Assembly (NCBI GenBank): GCA_951804985.1
Contig: OX638131.1
Location: forward strand, 7,974,630 to 8,038,629
Direction of reading: 5' to 3'
From: Dryomyza anilis
Taxonomy: Eukaryota > Arthropoda > Insecta > Diptera > Dryomyzidae
Length of the DNA: 64,000 bases
Made by a program: the position numbers and the translations under genes. Below are positions 30,321 through 43,249 of the stretch, piece after piece. The notes under the pieces are model-generated. The model did not search any database. It was not told the DNA's origin and saw only the letters and a program-made list of their open reading frames with translations. Position 1 is the stretch's first letter, and every line of letters starts with the position of its first letter.

Positions 30321-30429
30321 AACTGAAATTAACTGAAATTAATTTTAAGCAAAAATAAAAATTCAATTTAGAATAAATTATCAATATAAATACTTTATTA
30401 ATGCCACAAATACAAACAAAACTCTTAAG

Positions 30430-31646
30430 TTACGTGTTGCGCTTCTGCTGCTCCGCCAGCTGCTTAACCAACGCATTTCGCTTGGCCATGTTTTCCTTGA
30501 TCCATGGATGCTGCATCACCTCTACCAGCGTAATGCGCGCGGTGTGTGCAATGCACAAAAGCTGATATAAAAAATGTATTTATTAAATATATTAAGCGGC
30601 GCTAAAATAAAGCAACAGCAGCACCTTTGAAATGAGATCCTTGCCGCCCGAGCTCATAAACGGCGGATAGTAAATCGCCAGACGCTTTATTTTCTCATAC
30701 GTTTTCTCCGAATCCGCCGATTCGAAGGGCGGACTGCCCACCAGAAACTCATAGCACAAAATGCCCAAACACCACTGATCCACCGAGTCGTCGTAGGTGC
30801 GACCTTCGACCATTTCGGGTGGCAAATAATCCAAAGTGCCGCAAAGTGTTTTGCGCCTATTTTGCGAGAGATGAGTTAAAGTAAAAATTTCCTATGTAAA
30901 AAAAATCAGAATTACTTGTTGGAAATTGTATGCGTTGACCAGCCGAAATCGGCCAGCTTCACATCATCCGTTGAGGTGAGCAAAATATTCTCCGGTTTCA
31001 GATCACGATGTATAACCTTGTTTAGATGGCAGTAGTGCAAAGCATCGGCCACCTGATAGGTGTATTTGGCAGCGCGCTGTTCGTCAAAGCGCTTCGAGGC
31101 GCGCAACGATCTGTAGAGCTCACCCTCGGAGGCAATTTCCAGCGCAATATAAATACGTGTGTCGTCGTGGAACCAGGTGAACATGCGCAAAATATTGGGA
31201 TGCCTGTGGACAAAAATTCGTAAATCAAATAGTAAAAATTACACAAAATTTGATACTCACTTTAAACGTGACTGAATTTCAATTTCACGCAACACCTGCC
31301 GCTGCACACCGCCCTTCTGCAGCTCTGCCTTGAACATCACCTTCATGGCGACAATAAAATGTGAATGCTTTTCGCGCGCCAAGTAGACGCGTCCAAATTT
31401 GCCGCGACCCAACGGAGCGCCCATCTCAAAGTCACGCGTCGTCCACTCGTAACTGTTAAAACACAAAAAAAACAATTAAATTTATTATTTTTATAAAAAT
31501 ACTGTGTCTTACGGCTGTCCATAGGCAGGATGCGACATCATTTTCAAGGACATGTCCTGTATGTTCTCCTTGTACTCTTCGGGCACATTTTTCAACAGAT
31601 TTGGCAGTTCTTTGCGCGATGGCGGTTTCTTTAATTGTCTGTGCAT
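30430..31646 (-). CDS. aurB: Aurora B kinase, chromosomal passenger complex
   Basis: Serine/threonine kinase of the chromosomal passenger complex (with Incenp, Borealin and Survivin), acting at centromeres and the midzone. Five minus-strand exons (31646-31513, 31452-31261, 31203-30916, 30856-30625, 30561-30430) give 978 nt, or 325 aa, close to the Drosophila length. Visible: glycine loop GRGKFGRV (60-67), ATP-binding Lys82 in [12 protein letters not shown] (Asp176), DFGWS (Asp194), activation-loop [16 protein letters not shown] with Thr208 as the expected autophosphorylation site, [11 protein letters not shown], and a basic C-tail [17 protein letters not shown]. The WCLG form and short N-terminus favour Aurora B over Aurora A. 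The exon 4/5 junction (AAG|GTGCTG ... CAG|CTTTTG) gives [14 protein letters not shown]. It is convergent with PolrMT. AATAAA on the minus strand at 30399-30394. Confidence 0.95.
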
Positions 31647-33389
31647 TGTAAAGTTTTAAATTTCTAACAACATAAAAATAGTAATTAAAATAAAAAAATT
31701 ATCTCCGCTGCAGTTGTCCGTTGTGTGTTTTTCAAAATGAAATCTAGTGCTGGTACTGTCGTGTTGCAGTGCTGCCAAGCAACAATTTGGCGGTAAATAG
31801 CGCTACTAGATTGACAGCTGTGTCACAGGGTGTTTCGCTATATTATAATTTCTTTAAATCTTTAAAAGGGCACAGGGTGTACAATAAATATTTTGAAATA
31901 TCTCTAAATTTAATTTTACATTGAAAGAAATGTAAAAAACATGTTTGGTAATAATTATGCGAAATTTATATATTAATCATTTAATAAACACTAACTGGAC
32001 CAAATTATGAATCATTACTTGACAAACTCTAGGCATAAATTGTTGAAAAAACGGTAAAATTTACTATTTACATTTGCAATAACTTCTAGGTTATGAGTAA
32101 ACCTGCCTGTTTTCAGACTTTCACTCTGTAGATTTCCGTTATTAGACAAGAACATATTTAATTTTACGTATCGAAATATATTCGCTAGATGTAAATCTAT
32201 GAATCCATACTAAGTTTTTTTTAAATTGTTTCTAAAGGATTACCTAAAAACTTAACAAATTGGGGCATGTTGAAGCTTTCGATCGAATTTCATATAAATA
32301 CTTTGAAACAGTTCTGAATTTGACGTCTCAATATAATAAAATGTTTTTCAAACGAATTAAAATCGTTCAGTCAAAGCAATGATGCCTGAAAGATGTCTTT
32401 AAGTTGAATGTTATCCGAAATGTTGTGACGAAGATGTCTTTTTTTAAATACAAATGATTGACCGAAAGATAACATTTAAGCGGATTAAATTCATTTAAAA
32501 AAGAATCAACCCAAGAAAAAGTTATAGTTCCAGCTCGATTCACAATTACGTCGTTGGCGATACGTTAACGGCACGTTGAGTCTAAGCAGACACTAAAACG
32601 GGAGGATAACGTACCGTCAAATTGTACGACTTCGTTAGTAGCAGGAATTTTATTACGACGTTACAACGGCACCGATTTTGTTCCATTAGAAGTGAGTGAT
32701 TGATTTTAGCTACCAATTTTAATACAAATATTTCAGACATCGAATTCAAAAACGTTTCTTTACAAATTTTCTTATTAAATACCACGTAATTCTATCGAAA
32801 GCTGGAACATGCTAGATAATTTTAATACTAAAAATGCAATTTGAAAAATATTTAAAATTAGGTAATTAATTTAACTTTATACATTTGTTCTGTTCTGTTT
32901 AAAATTTCGATTTTAAAAACCATTTTAAACGGATGAGTTTCAATACATTTGAATAAAACTGTTGTCAAGTGTTATTTAAAAGAATACGCCTAGCGCCAAT
33001 CAACTCCGAATTAAAACAAACATTTTTAAATGCATTCAAACTGCTGTCGCTCGCTGCGCACTTGTGTATTTCGCAACTAATCTATTTCATCAACTTAATA
33101 TGCTGTATGTAGTAGGGCAGTAAGTGGCAAGAACAGCTATTCAATGCTGTGAATGGTGCGATGAATGGTTGGCTGGCTGCCTTTGGAGCTTAGGTATATT
33201 TAATTGTGATGTTTAAGTGGCTACTAAAAGTGTTTTGCTGGCTTCTTAAACAGTTTTAAATCAACAAAGTTACGCTATTTTTTTATTATTATTTTGATGT
33301 TGTTATTTTTATAATAATAATAATTTGAATTTGTATTTGTGGTTGTAGTTGTTGTTGTTTGTATTTCTTTATTATTATTTAATTTTAAT
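31647..33389. other. aurB upstream region and porin 3' flank
   Basis: The first ~250 bases upstream of aurB are probable promoter, including a CAGCTG E-box near 31815. The rest is AT-rich with no gene. It includes the second copy (32360-32500) of the repeat found at 7650-7790. Confidence 0.4.
32360..32500. repeat. Dispersed repeat, copy 2 (other copy 7650-7790)
   Basis: Shares ordered blocks TCTTTAAGTT, TTATCCGAAATGTT, GATGTCTTTTTTTAAATACAAATGAT and AAATTCATT with 7650-7790. Confidence 0.45.
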
Positions 33390-34400
33390 TTAAGCTTCCA
33401 ACTCAAGAGCGACACCGATCTTGTGACCGCCAGCATTGAAGTTCTTGCCATCGATCAAGGCGGAGAGCGATAGTGTGACGCCATCGCGCAACTTCTGTTG
33501 GTAGCCCAAGCCAACCTGGCTGGCGTTGTTGACCTTGGCGCGGAAGGCGGCATCAGAGTCCAATTGGTATTTGCCACCAATGCCGAATTTAGTGTTGCTC
33601 GAGCCCGATGTCCATGACAATTGAACACCACAGTCCAATTTTTCGGAGCAACGCTGGAAGATGGAGCCGCTGAATTCTTGACCATCGTTGCTGTTTTTTG
33701 TGCGGGTGGAGGAGAAGGCGAAAGGGAGTTTGTTAAATCATGTCACATGCTTTATATAGATGCACACTTACACAGCTGTATGCAGGACAAAGTCATTGGT
33801 TGTGAAGCCCAAGGCAAAGTTGTTCTTGGTCAACTTTGTATTCTTGATATCGAAGGCGGTCTGGTAACCAGCCAACCAACCCTGGTAGCCCAAGACAGCG
33901 GAGGCGTTCATCAAGGGGGAGGAATCGACGTTGATGTCAGTGTCGATCTTGACGTTCTCATGGCCATAACCGACCTTGAATTTGCCGTTCTTATCGCTGT
34001 TGAAAATTAAATTTATTTTATTTATAAGAAAATGTAACAAAAGATAAAATACTGGGTATGAAATAAAGAATAAGACCTACCCAGACTTTGGCGCAAACGA
34101 GCCTTCGAAGGCCAATTTCAGACCCTCGAGGAGCTGATCTTGCACGGCGACTTCGGTGAACAGAGTGTTGTCTGTGGACCATCTCTCAGTGAAAGTCAAA
34201 CCATAGTCGCTGACCTTGTATTTGGTCTCCAGGGAGCCGAACACCTTGCCAGACTCCTGGTCAGAGTTGCCGGTTGTGTTGAATTCAATGCCAGACGCGG
34301 TCTTGGACTTGCAGTCCAATTTCCACAAACCGAAATGATATCCCTTGCTGAAGATATCGCGAGCCTGTTTGCCAAGATCATTATATGATGGTGGAGCCAT
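33390..34400 (-). CDS. porin: Porin / VDAC, mitochondrial outer-membrane channel
   Basis: Voltage-dependent anion channel: a 19-strand beta barrel passing metabolites and ATP/ADP across the outer mitochondrial membrane. Three coding exons (34400-34081, 33996-33772, 33690-33390) with phases 2 and 2 give 846 nt, or 281 aa, the usual VDAC length. The N-terminus [20 protein letters not shown] matches the amphipathic pore helix. Alternating strands, [16 protein letters not shown], and the C-terminal [11 protein letters not shown] are typical. The start codon follows an acceptor-like TTTGCAG directly, so a 5' UTR intron probably ends exactly at the ATG. A likely transcription-start region lies at 34500-34570. 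The stop is TAA, with a minus-strand AATAAA only 17 bases on and others further. Confidence 0.95.
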
Positions 34401-34499
34401 CTGCAAATGTATTACACAACAAATGTAGAAAATTCAAAAAAAAAATATAAAAAATGTTTCGCTGACAATTATAACTAAAATAAAATGTAAATTTATGAA

Positions 34500-34610
34500 A
34501 TAAAAGTAAAAGCACAGCGTATGCGAACAAACGAACTAAAGTGGTCGAGGAGCAAGTGTCGAAGACGAACCAAAAATCCGGTTTATTAAAAGTTCTTTTG
34601 AAAGTGGCGG
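34500..34610 (-). promoter_or_regulatory. Probable porin core promoter / 5' UTR exon
   Basis: On the minus strand this reads CTCCTCGACCACTTTAGTTC followed by GTTTGTTCGCATACGCT, a GC-richer patch 100-170 bases upstream of the porin ATG. The same motif occurs on the plus strand at 40952-40990. Confidence 0.35.
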
Positions 34611-34990
34611 ATTTGTTTTATTTGTATTTTGTAAATACTTAAAACTAACCAAATAAATTTTTCAAACGTCGATATATAACATTATTTAATTTATTGAAGA
34701 CAGACCCCCCGCGAATACTTCGACCGTCTTTGGTTAAACTTTACACCAGGAAGCGCGAGGAACCGGAGCCGTTTCGATTTTTGGATCCCTTATTAAAAAG
34801 ATGTGTGGAATCGGAATGATAATTTTAAAAATTTTGCAAGTCGGTCTAAGAAAATATTCTACACATATGTGAAAAATGAAATGTGATTACAATTCAAAGT
34901 GGTACAGTCGTCATTTGGGTTTATGAATCTTGAAAATAATTGTAAAGGTGACAGTATTACCTTTCATTTGAGAACACATATCGTCAATGT

Positions 34991-35684
34991 CATGTCAAAG
35001 GGGCGAATGTGCATTTTTAAAAATGCACATTCGGAAATCAAGTTTTAAAGTTTGAAGTGCTTTAAAATTATCAAAATTTGTATTTTTTTTTTAAATTTTT
35101 TCTGTTATTTTGGTTTATTCGTCTATTATTATAACGTATATAAAACATTTTTAGATTTGGACAACCTATTGAATTATAAATACGGATTTTGTAAGGCTAT
35201 ATCCTGATCAAAACGCAAATATTTTTGTTTTTTATGCTATAACTTTTTATTAGCGCAAGATAAAATAGTAATGTAATTTATTGTTTGCTTTTAAAGCACC
35301 TATCTATTGGCATCATTAATTAAAAATATTTTGTCAAACATTAATTTGCCATTTGTTATTTGCAGGAAAAAATGTTTGGGAAAATAAATATATAAATATT
35401 GATGCCAATCGAGAGGTGCTTTAAAAACAAACAATTAATACCTTTACACCACTATTTTATCTTATACCAATAAAAAGTTATGGCGAAAAAACGAAAAGAT
35501 TTGCCCTTTTGGCATGACAAGATTTTCAATTTTTAAAATTCGCCCTTTTGGTTTTGTCTTTTGAGGCTAGAAATATCCAACAAAATGACACGCGATTTTG
35601 ACACAGCATACTTGAGGAAAAACTACATTCAAGAATGTAAAAAAACGCAAATGTCAAAAATTGCACATTCACCCCTTTGGCATG
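34991..35684. mobile_element. Non-autonomous inverted-repeat element, copy 1
   Basis: Ends CATGTCAAAGGGGCGAATGT and the inverse of CATGCCAAAGGGGTGAATGT. Internal inverted repeats pair TAAAATAGTAATG...TTTAAAGCACCTATC (35256-35300) with GAGGTGCTTTAAAAAC...ACCACTATTTTATC (35411-35461). A diverged copy lies at 45630-46385. No transposase is visible. Confidence 0.7.
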
Positions 35685-38600
35685 ATAGTGACGGTATGTT
35701 CTATGGTTCATATTTGATCAATAAGATTGTTTTGTGAAAAAAACATTCACTTCGTCCGTTAAATTGAAATGATTTCGTATGTTTTGATGCTATATGCGGT
35801 ATATTTACAAAAATGGGCAGCTCGCAGGTCATAATCAACCGATCAAGTCCATATTTAATATCCGATGGCATAGGTGTACAAGTAATCTAATTTCTAAGTT
35901 TGATTGATTTAGCGCCTCTGATTTTACTGTGATCGTGATTTTAACAGAGAGACAGACTTACAGAAAGACGGATCAATTTAGGTGACACTGATCAATAATA
36001 TATGTAATGTACTTTATAAAATGCGTTAAATTTAATACTTCCAACATAAAATTCCGCATTTTTACTTGAAAAAAAAATCATATTTCAACGGGTTTTGAAG
36101 TTGTTCATATTTAGTATTAACATATACCACAAATTCCAAGTAATTTTAAAATATATGAATCGCCTGATTAATTTTGCAGCTTCTACGAGTCTAAAACATG
36201 TAACCCTTATCTAACTTTATATAAAGCACCATGTCGTGCGTGACGCAAATTCATAAAACATTATGAAATTAGCAAAAAAGAAGTGTCACATAAATCACAT
36301 CATCACGCAAAACAGAACATAATTAAAATTAGTAGCTATCTTATCAGCAAAGTTGTAGAACGATAAAATAATACTTTATATAAATGCTCGACAATACTAA
36401 TAAATGGTTGGGCAGACTTTTGAGCTGTTGTAGTTCTATAAATAGTAAAAACCATAAGCATTTCAAATGCAGCACAAATGCATGATAAATGTTAAAATTG
36501 TTAAATGGCAAACTATAAAGGGTCAAAAGTTATAAATAGCCGACTGTTTGAAAAAAATCGAAAACAATTTACAAATAACAAATGTTGATAAATATTTATT
36601 TTCTTTTTAACAAATCGATAGCATTTTAAGAACAATGAAATTGTTTTGTCAACGCCGATTGATCAGTAGCAATGACGATCAGATCATCGCTCTGCCATAA
36701 CAATTTATTGGCCAAAAAAAAAGAGCTTGGCAACCGCGTCATATGCATTGTAGACTGGTAAACGAATCAGTTGGCGGTTCAATGAACGTGATGCCGTTCC
36801 TCACCGCGAGTTTTGGACGGATGCATTTAAAAAAAAAGAGACATAGAAAACAGTGAGAGATACAACAAACAAATAGACACGTTGACAGCAAAAGCAGAGT
36901 GTAAAAACACTTAGAAGATTTGCGAGAGCGAGAGCTGCAATAATTACTACAGCCGCAAAAAGTGTGTCTGCCATTTGTAGAGTGAGAGGTCATTGACTGG
37001 CTGACCGACCGACCGAAATAATGAAGATCTCTAATTGATACAATCTAATCAATTGCCGAACCAATAAACAAAATATCGTCGTTGTAGAAGGAAAAGTCAC
37101 CAAGTACATTTTCAAAATGCCAAATATTCATTTACAAAAATCTTTTTAAATTTGTCAATTTTTAATCGATGATCTCAATTTTTTTACCATATGATAAGGA
37201 AATGTAATTCTATCAATTGATTTAACTTTCAACTTTAAAAATGCATCAATTATTTTTTATAATATTAATCAACAAACACGAAATTAAAGTTTTACATAAA
37301 AATGTATTTGGTGACCTTTCGTTCTACAACGACGATATATATACTTTACAAATAAAATTAGCTATTTGACAATTAATATATGGAGAAATTGTCAAAAAAA
37401 AATAATATTTAACTTATATGTCACCTATTTGGTTGTTTATTGGTTAGAATGAATAACAAACTGAAAGGTAACAGATACAAGTATTTTAAACAAATTACTA
37501 TGTTATCGTTTTTGCAACTAAAACAAAATTTTTTTGAAGTTTATTGAAAAAATGTATAAAGAAAATAATTAAAATTAAAATATTGTTGTGCCTTTCAAAA
37601 GATTAGCATGTTTTCAGTAGTTGACAACAATTTTGAGCTTATCAATTGATAAATTTTTGAAATCTTTAAAATGTCGATAATCACTGTATGCCTTTAAAAA
37701 GCTATGCGCTCTGCTAAAATGTATCATTACGTCATATTTATAAAAATATAAGATTTAGAAAAATCACAAAAATTCATAAATTAGCGCAAAAGCACATCAC
37801 ATGCCAGCGCGAATGAATAGCTTGACAACCAACACATCGATCGCACAGAGCCCATCAAGTTATAAACGCGAATGGGGTGCAGAAAATACTTATTATTGTT
37901 TGTCGTTCCGAACAAATACTATAAAATCCAAATAATTCACAAAATTGTGAGGTTATAGTAGCGATAAAAGCAAAATTTAAAATAACACGTGACTAAGCAC
38001 AAGCAGCAAGCGTTTGTTGGTGCCACTTACAATTTTGAGCCCAGAGCGCAAAAACATAGAATTATGTAAAAGCAGAAATATGAAGTAAAACGAAAAATAT
38101 TAAATTATAATATTTACGCTAGAAAAACTATACTAAACAACTAGACCGACCAACAACAAACGATGGCAGCAAACATGATAATGACAAAATTATGCAACAA
38201 TTTGATGGAAAATTTCAATGTTTAGAAAAAATATATATATAATGCAAGTATATTCAACTACAGCCGCACTTTCCTGACTTTCGTTTTCGTTGCAATAAAA
38301 CGACGACCCCGTTACAGTTTTGACACTGAACCGTTTTTGATTTTCAAAAGGGTTAAAGTAAAAATTCGCTAATATACGCAAAGGATTTTTCGTGCTTCAA
38401 TTATTTAGCTCAGTGGCGTACATTTCGCGGGCACTTTTCGTAAATTTTAATTGATGTAAAAATGTTATAAATTGTTAAAAAACTTTTGTGCTTTTTTAAG
38501 CTAAATATCAAGCGTGTATCATGCTGGAAACATCCCTGCCGCAGACTGGCAAATGCGCACTTGCAGATACTATTTCATAATGACATTGTGGTGCCGTGCC

Positions 38601-40074
38601 GTGCCGCTTGGCCTTTCCTCAACCAGCCGCACCACCTATTTACACAACACATTCGTAGTATGTAGTGCAATATTTATCTACTGTGTTATTGATTTTTGTT
38701 GACGTCAGACTGTCAGGGAAATTGTTACAACTTCAAATACATAATTATAATCAACCAATACTGAATTTACTCTAGCCATGCAATGGTTTTGTGCTCCTTT
38801 TTCGTTTGTAGTAAAAAAAAATGTTGTTTGTATTGATTAAAATTACACTAGTATACACATTCTAAAGATTATTTTTTCATAACTAAATTTAGTTTAAACT
38901 TTGTTTTGCATAACCAAGACACATTTTATTTTTTTATCATTTAAATAAACCGTTCATTTTACAAATTTTGACTTCACTTTTTGAATTCAAAGTTATGAAG
39001 TACTTGATTCAGCTTTCACTTTTCATAGTAACTGATTTAGAAATTCCAATCAGCATCATTGAATTATAAAAAAAATGTTAACGCTGGAGGAAATGATTAA
39101 AAACTATGCAAAACAGTGTTATGGGGGAAAAGAAAAAAAAATCAAAATTTAGATTAATCAAAGTCAGTACAAATTGGATATTTTGTATTAACAAATAAAA
39201 CGAGAACCAATTGACAAAAATCCATGAAGTGCCAAATCGTAGAGCCGTTTCAGAGACAGCCAAGACTCTTCATCGGCGATCTTTCTCCTTTAATTCCACA
39301 TTTACAAGATCGTTTAGTTTAATTTTTCTACAAAAATAATAAGAATTATGTGCGTAGAAAAAAAAAACACCGACAACAAAACAAAGACACTGCATTGGCT
39401 CCATATTTTGTCAACGTTGAAATTGCTTACAGCATAAGCTTTTAAAAGCTAAAGTGTTTCCACTGTACTTGGTATAAAAATAAAAAATAAATTAACCATT
39501 CCCCGTATTGTGCCGCATTATCAGTTAATTTTTTATGAAGTCTACTTCTCAAATCTATTTTTATATTGAAAAAGAGAAGACAAGATAAGTTTCAATTTAA
39601 ATCGCTATGAAAAATGAAAATTTTATATTATTACAGAAATAATTATGACAGCAGGAGATCAAAAATAATTTAAATTGCTGCATTATATTTGATCGAATTC
39701 GTAGTACAAAAATGTTTGAATTGAATTCTATTTTGAATTCGTTTCAAAAACAAATTTATTATATTGAGAAATGAAATTCAAAATTAAACAAAAAAATTTC
39801 ATTTAAAATCGATCGAAAAAAAAAACAAAAATTAATCAGTTCAATCTCAAAGAAAATATACCGTCGGTTTTGCTTCCTTAGAAAATATTTTTAATGCAAA
39901 ATTAATAAAAAATATATATAAAATTACGACGGAATATTTTCTGTGATAGGGCTGAATTTTTTTTTTAATTTTATAAACGTTATATTTTGTTTGTAATATG
40001 CTGAATTTTTTATTTTATTTTTGCTGCTCATTTCTAAACGTTATTTTATTTGATATAGAATTTCGTTATCCTAT

Positions 40075-40170
40075 ATTTCGAATTTGGCACAACTATCCGG
40101 TCATAAGTTAAGTTCCGAATTAGCGCCAGAGGTCCATCATACCGCTGAGTTACACAATCAGCTCACTTAA
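40075..40170 (-). other. tRNA-like segment (possible SINE head)
   Basis: On the minus strand the segment reads GTAACTCAGCGGTATGATGG, an A-box-like block, followed by CTCTGGCGCTAATTCGGAAC. This resembles a tRNA-derived SINE 5' region. No intact B box was found and the tail is undefined. Confidence 0.3.
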
Positions 40171-40951
40171 TAGCAAAATATGTATTCCACAAATGTTCGT
40201 AACTAGTATTTAAGGTGAGAATGAAAGAACCAAAAGTACAACAAAAAAAAATTAAGTTATCGTGAATAGGCTGTGTATAGACATGAGTACGATGGATAGT
40301 GAGATACAAAAAGATACTACCACATGATATTATAGAAAAAAAAGAAAAATTTTAAAAACGCCGCTGAAAGTTCTACAATTATTTAGATTTCCTTTTTTTT
40401 TTTAATTAAATGTCAAATGAAAACTCTTCAAGTATCCGTGTACCTCATGTAGACCCACCACCCAGCGCGGATAACATATGATTTTTCTCAACCCAACACT
40501 GGTGCTGGTGTCACACGTCCGTTACGTAACCAACGCAGAGTATTTCGTATTTGCTGCGGTACAAAATTTTTTCAGCAAATGCGCTGCTTATCTTTGCAAG
40601 ACACCAACAGCCAGACAGCCGAGCCGGCTGATATGCTTATTGGGAATCGATTAGTGTTCAGCTAATAGATAATTTTAATTGCAACTGTTTATTAATTGTT
40701 AAACGCATTCGTTAAGTCTGTCGTTGGCACTACCCCCCGCCCCCACCGCAGATATCATTGGCAACTGCAGTGGAGGCAGCATAAAATTGTCTTAAATTAA
40801 CTCGATCTAAACAAATTATACTGCACCGCTAAATGTTTTAAAACAACAGCAATTTGTTAAATATGTGAAAATTTCTCAGCAATTTTCACTTTGCACAATA
40901 CATTTTTCATTTTTTTTAGGTTATGAAACAGAGTTCAGCCATCAGTTCTTC

Positions 40952-40990
40952 TACTCGTCGTCGACCACTTCAGTTGTTCGTTTATACGCT
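40952..40990 (+). promoter_or_regulatory. Promoter-like motif shared with the porin upstream region
   Basis: GTCGACCACTTCAGTTGTTC then GTTTATACGCT on the plus strand matches the minus-strand sequence at 34519-34553. It could be the start of an unannotated plus-strand transcript running toward msta, or a copied promoter fragment. Confidence 0.3.
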
Positions 40991-41405
40991 TAATTGATTT
41001 ATTATTATAGTTATATTAATATGTAATTATTGCAAGTTACATTTACTGCCAGAATAATTATTTTCTTCAATATAATGTACTTACTTTTATTTAGTTTTTT
41101 TATGAGCAAAAAGGAACACGAACAACGCACGAACTCGAACAGCACAAAATTAAATTTGCGACTCGCGAAAATTTCTCGGCCGTCGACAAATCGTGCGCAG
41201 CAGGGTTGCTAATTTTAGTACTTTGGTAGCATGGATTTATATTGGCAACAACACACTGTCGATAATTTTCGTAAAAATGCTTTTTATCGGACACTTTGGA
41301 AACAGTCATTAGAAATTATTTATAAAAAATAAAAGAAACAAAGTCTTTACAAATGAATTAAAATAATCAATTTATAGAGACACACTGTTTTTTTAGTATA
41401 GTAGA

Positions 41406-41545
41406 TAGTGGCGCATAATCATAGACAATTTTAAGTCGACTTTAAAAATAAATTCGACTTTTTGACATATTTTGCAGAATAAATTGTCAAAAAGCTGATT
41501 TTAAATTTAAAGTTGACTTTAAATTGTCTATGATTATGCGCTAGT
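41406..41545. mobile_element. Near-perfect foldback MITE
   Basis: The left arm starts TAGTGGCGCATAATCATAGA; the right arm is its inverse, ending TCTATGATTATGCGCTAGTT. Matching continues inward through GACAATTT-AAGTC and CTTTTTGACA on both sides, leaving only a small loop around TATTTTGCAGAATAAA. Confidence 0.75.
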
Positions 41546-41876
41546 TTATTTAGTTTGAAGAATAATCAGTTTATCAACAAATTGGATCAATTTGAATAAA
41601 AATGGTTTTAAATCAAACGAAATTAATGCGACTTAACTTTTCCTTGTGCAGTTAAAACGACAATGGCTTCTTCGTTAAATATTTGAATCTCACAAAAATG
41701 AATAATTTTGACTTAAACATAATTTTTTAGTTATCTTTCCGAGAGCTAAAAGTCAACAAAGTGGCGGATATAAGTTAGTCTTTCCGATACCTTTTTCATC
41801 ACTTTTACGACAACATTCGGATATCGTTAACTTTTTAAAGTCTGGTTGCGCATGTAAATTAAATAAATATTTTACT

Positions 41877-41925
41877 ACAGTCCTGACGAACTCAGTCCAA
41901 TTTCTCGCACCATTTGAGCTGTGGG
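41877..41925. repeat. Dispersed repeat (CAGTCCTGA...CACCATTTGA), copy 1
   Basis: Matches 55050-55099 in the same orientation and 63229-63280 in inverse orientation: acagtcctgacgaactcag and ctcgcaccatttgagctgtg correspond block by block. Confidence 0.45.
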
Positions 41926-41979
41926 TGTTCTACTGGTGGAAACTACGTTTTTCTATAAAAAAAATGTTGTTAGCCATAT

Positions 41980-42050
41980 TTGCACATGGACCTATCGGCT
42001 CACAGTCCAATACACTAACGTCTGAACTACCGACGCTACACAAAATTTGA
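41980..42050 (-). other. tRNA-like segment (possible SINE head)
   Basis: The minus strand reads GTAGCGTCGGTAGTTCAGAC then GTTAGTGTATTGGACTGTGA, resembling the first half of a tRNA (A box, D arm, anticodon region). The T arm is degenerate. Confidence 0.35.
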
Positions 42051-43249
42051 TTCAGTGTATTGTAAATAAAATAAATGTATTGAAATTGTAAATAAATCCT
42101 ATAATTAAAAGCATTCATAATAGTATTGTGTTGATTTTGAGAAATTAATATCTTTACCGAGTCTATTCCGGTAATAAAAACTACCGAAATTAGTAGTAAC
42201 GATAGCATTATCGATTATGCTGATTTACTTTACGATTTTTATATTTGAGTTGTAGATCCGGACTTTTTTTAAATTTGTTTATATTTCCGGATTCTACAGT
42301 TTATGCTATATATTTACAGAACTTAATGATTTATTTATAAATTTGACAAATTTATATTTTAAGCGAAAATTAGAGATGAGTCATTTCACGTCAGAAATAT
42401 TTTGGGACGATGTCTTTCGATTTTGATGAGTTTTTGTGGATAGATAGTGACCGAAAAGTAAAGAATAACTGTGTACTTATTTTATTGATAATGATTTATA
42501 TCTCTGTAACTAATTAAAATATTAAAAGGAAACTAATGATTTATATAAGCTTTATAATCACGCATTCCAATAAAAATAAGAATTTAAAAAAATATAATAC
42601 ATTTCGATTATTCTTAGAAAAAGTTAAAAATATTTTTCAAATCATTGTTACGTATACGCCCCACTATTTTAAAAATTAAAAACAATTTCTTAATTATCAA
42701 GTTTTAATGTTCAATTGCCGATTTTTCTCGATACAAAATTGGTTCTAGAATATGCCTAAAAATATGCATCAAATAATCACTTAAATCGATAAACTTTCCG
42801 TTGGTATTTTGACTTTTAAAATCAGACATTTTAATTTTATCTGAATTATTTGATAGTCTTAAATAGTAAAAAATAAAAGTTTTTTTTATACATTATAAAT
42901 TATTTGTTTTAAGTACAAAAAAAAAGATTAATAATAATGTAAACTATATAGACGACTTTTGTCATCAATAAACTATTTTTGCATTACAAATTTTGGCAAT
43001 ATAAATAATCAGAATTGATATAACTTTTTTTTATTTTCTCTATTGTGCATTATAGTCTTGCATATGCGCGTTGATATATCAAACAAACATACACTCAAAA
43101 TAAACACTGGGCAATATTTAAATTATCTATTGTTTGAAAATTAAGTATTCGTGTATTATTCATATTTTATGGTGGTTCAAAAGTTTTATTTTTTTGTAAA
43201 ATAGATTCGTATACATTAAAAATTATTTGTAAATAAAAAAAAATCTATT

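Larger units (their letters stand above)
34620..43240. other. Large gene-poor interval between porin and msta
   Basis: About 8.6 kb without a supportable protein gene. It contains a 694-bp inverted-repeat element (34991-35684), a foldback MITE (41406-41545), tRNA-like segments near 40100 and 41990, and a promoter-like motif near 40960. Some segments (36620-37020, 40470-40760) are less AT-biased and could be regulatory, but I see no exon. Confidence 0.45.

Noticed and set aside
36739..36993. 84-codon minus-strand frame with Ser/Cys-rich start
   Set aside because: No domain, no partner exons, and low-complexity composition; left as non-coding.
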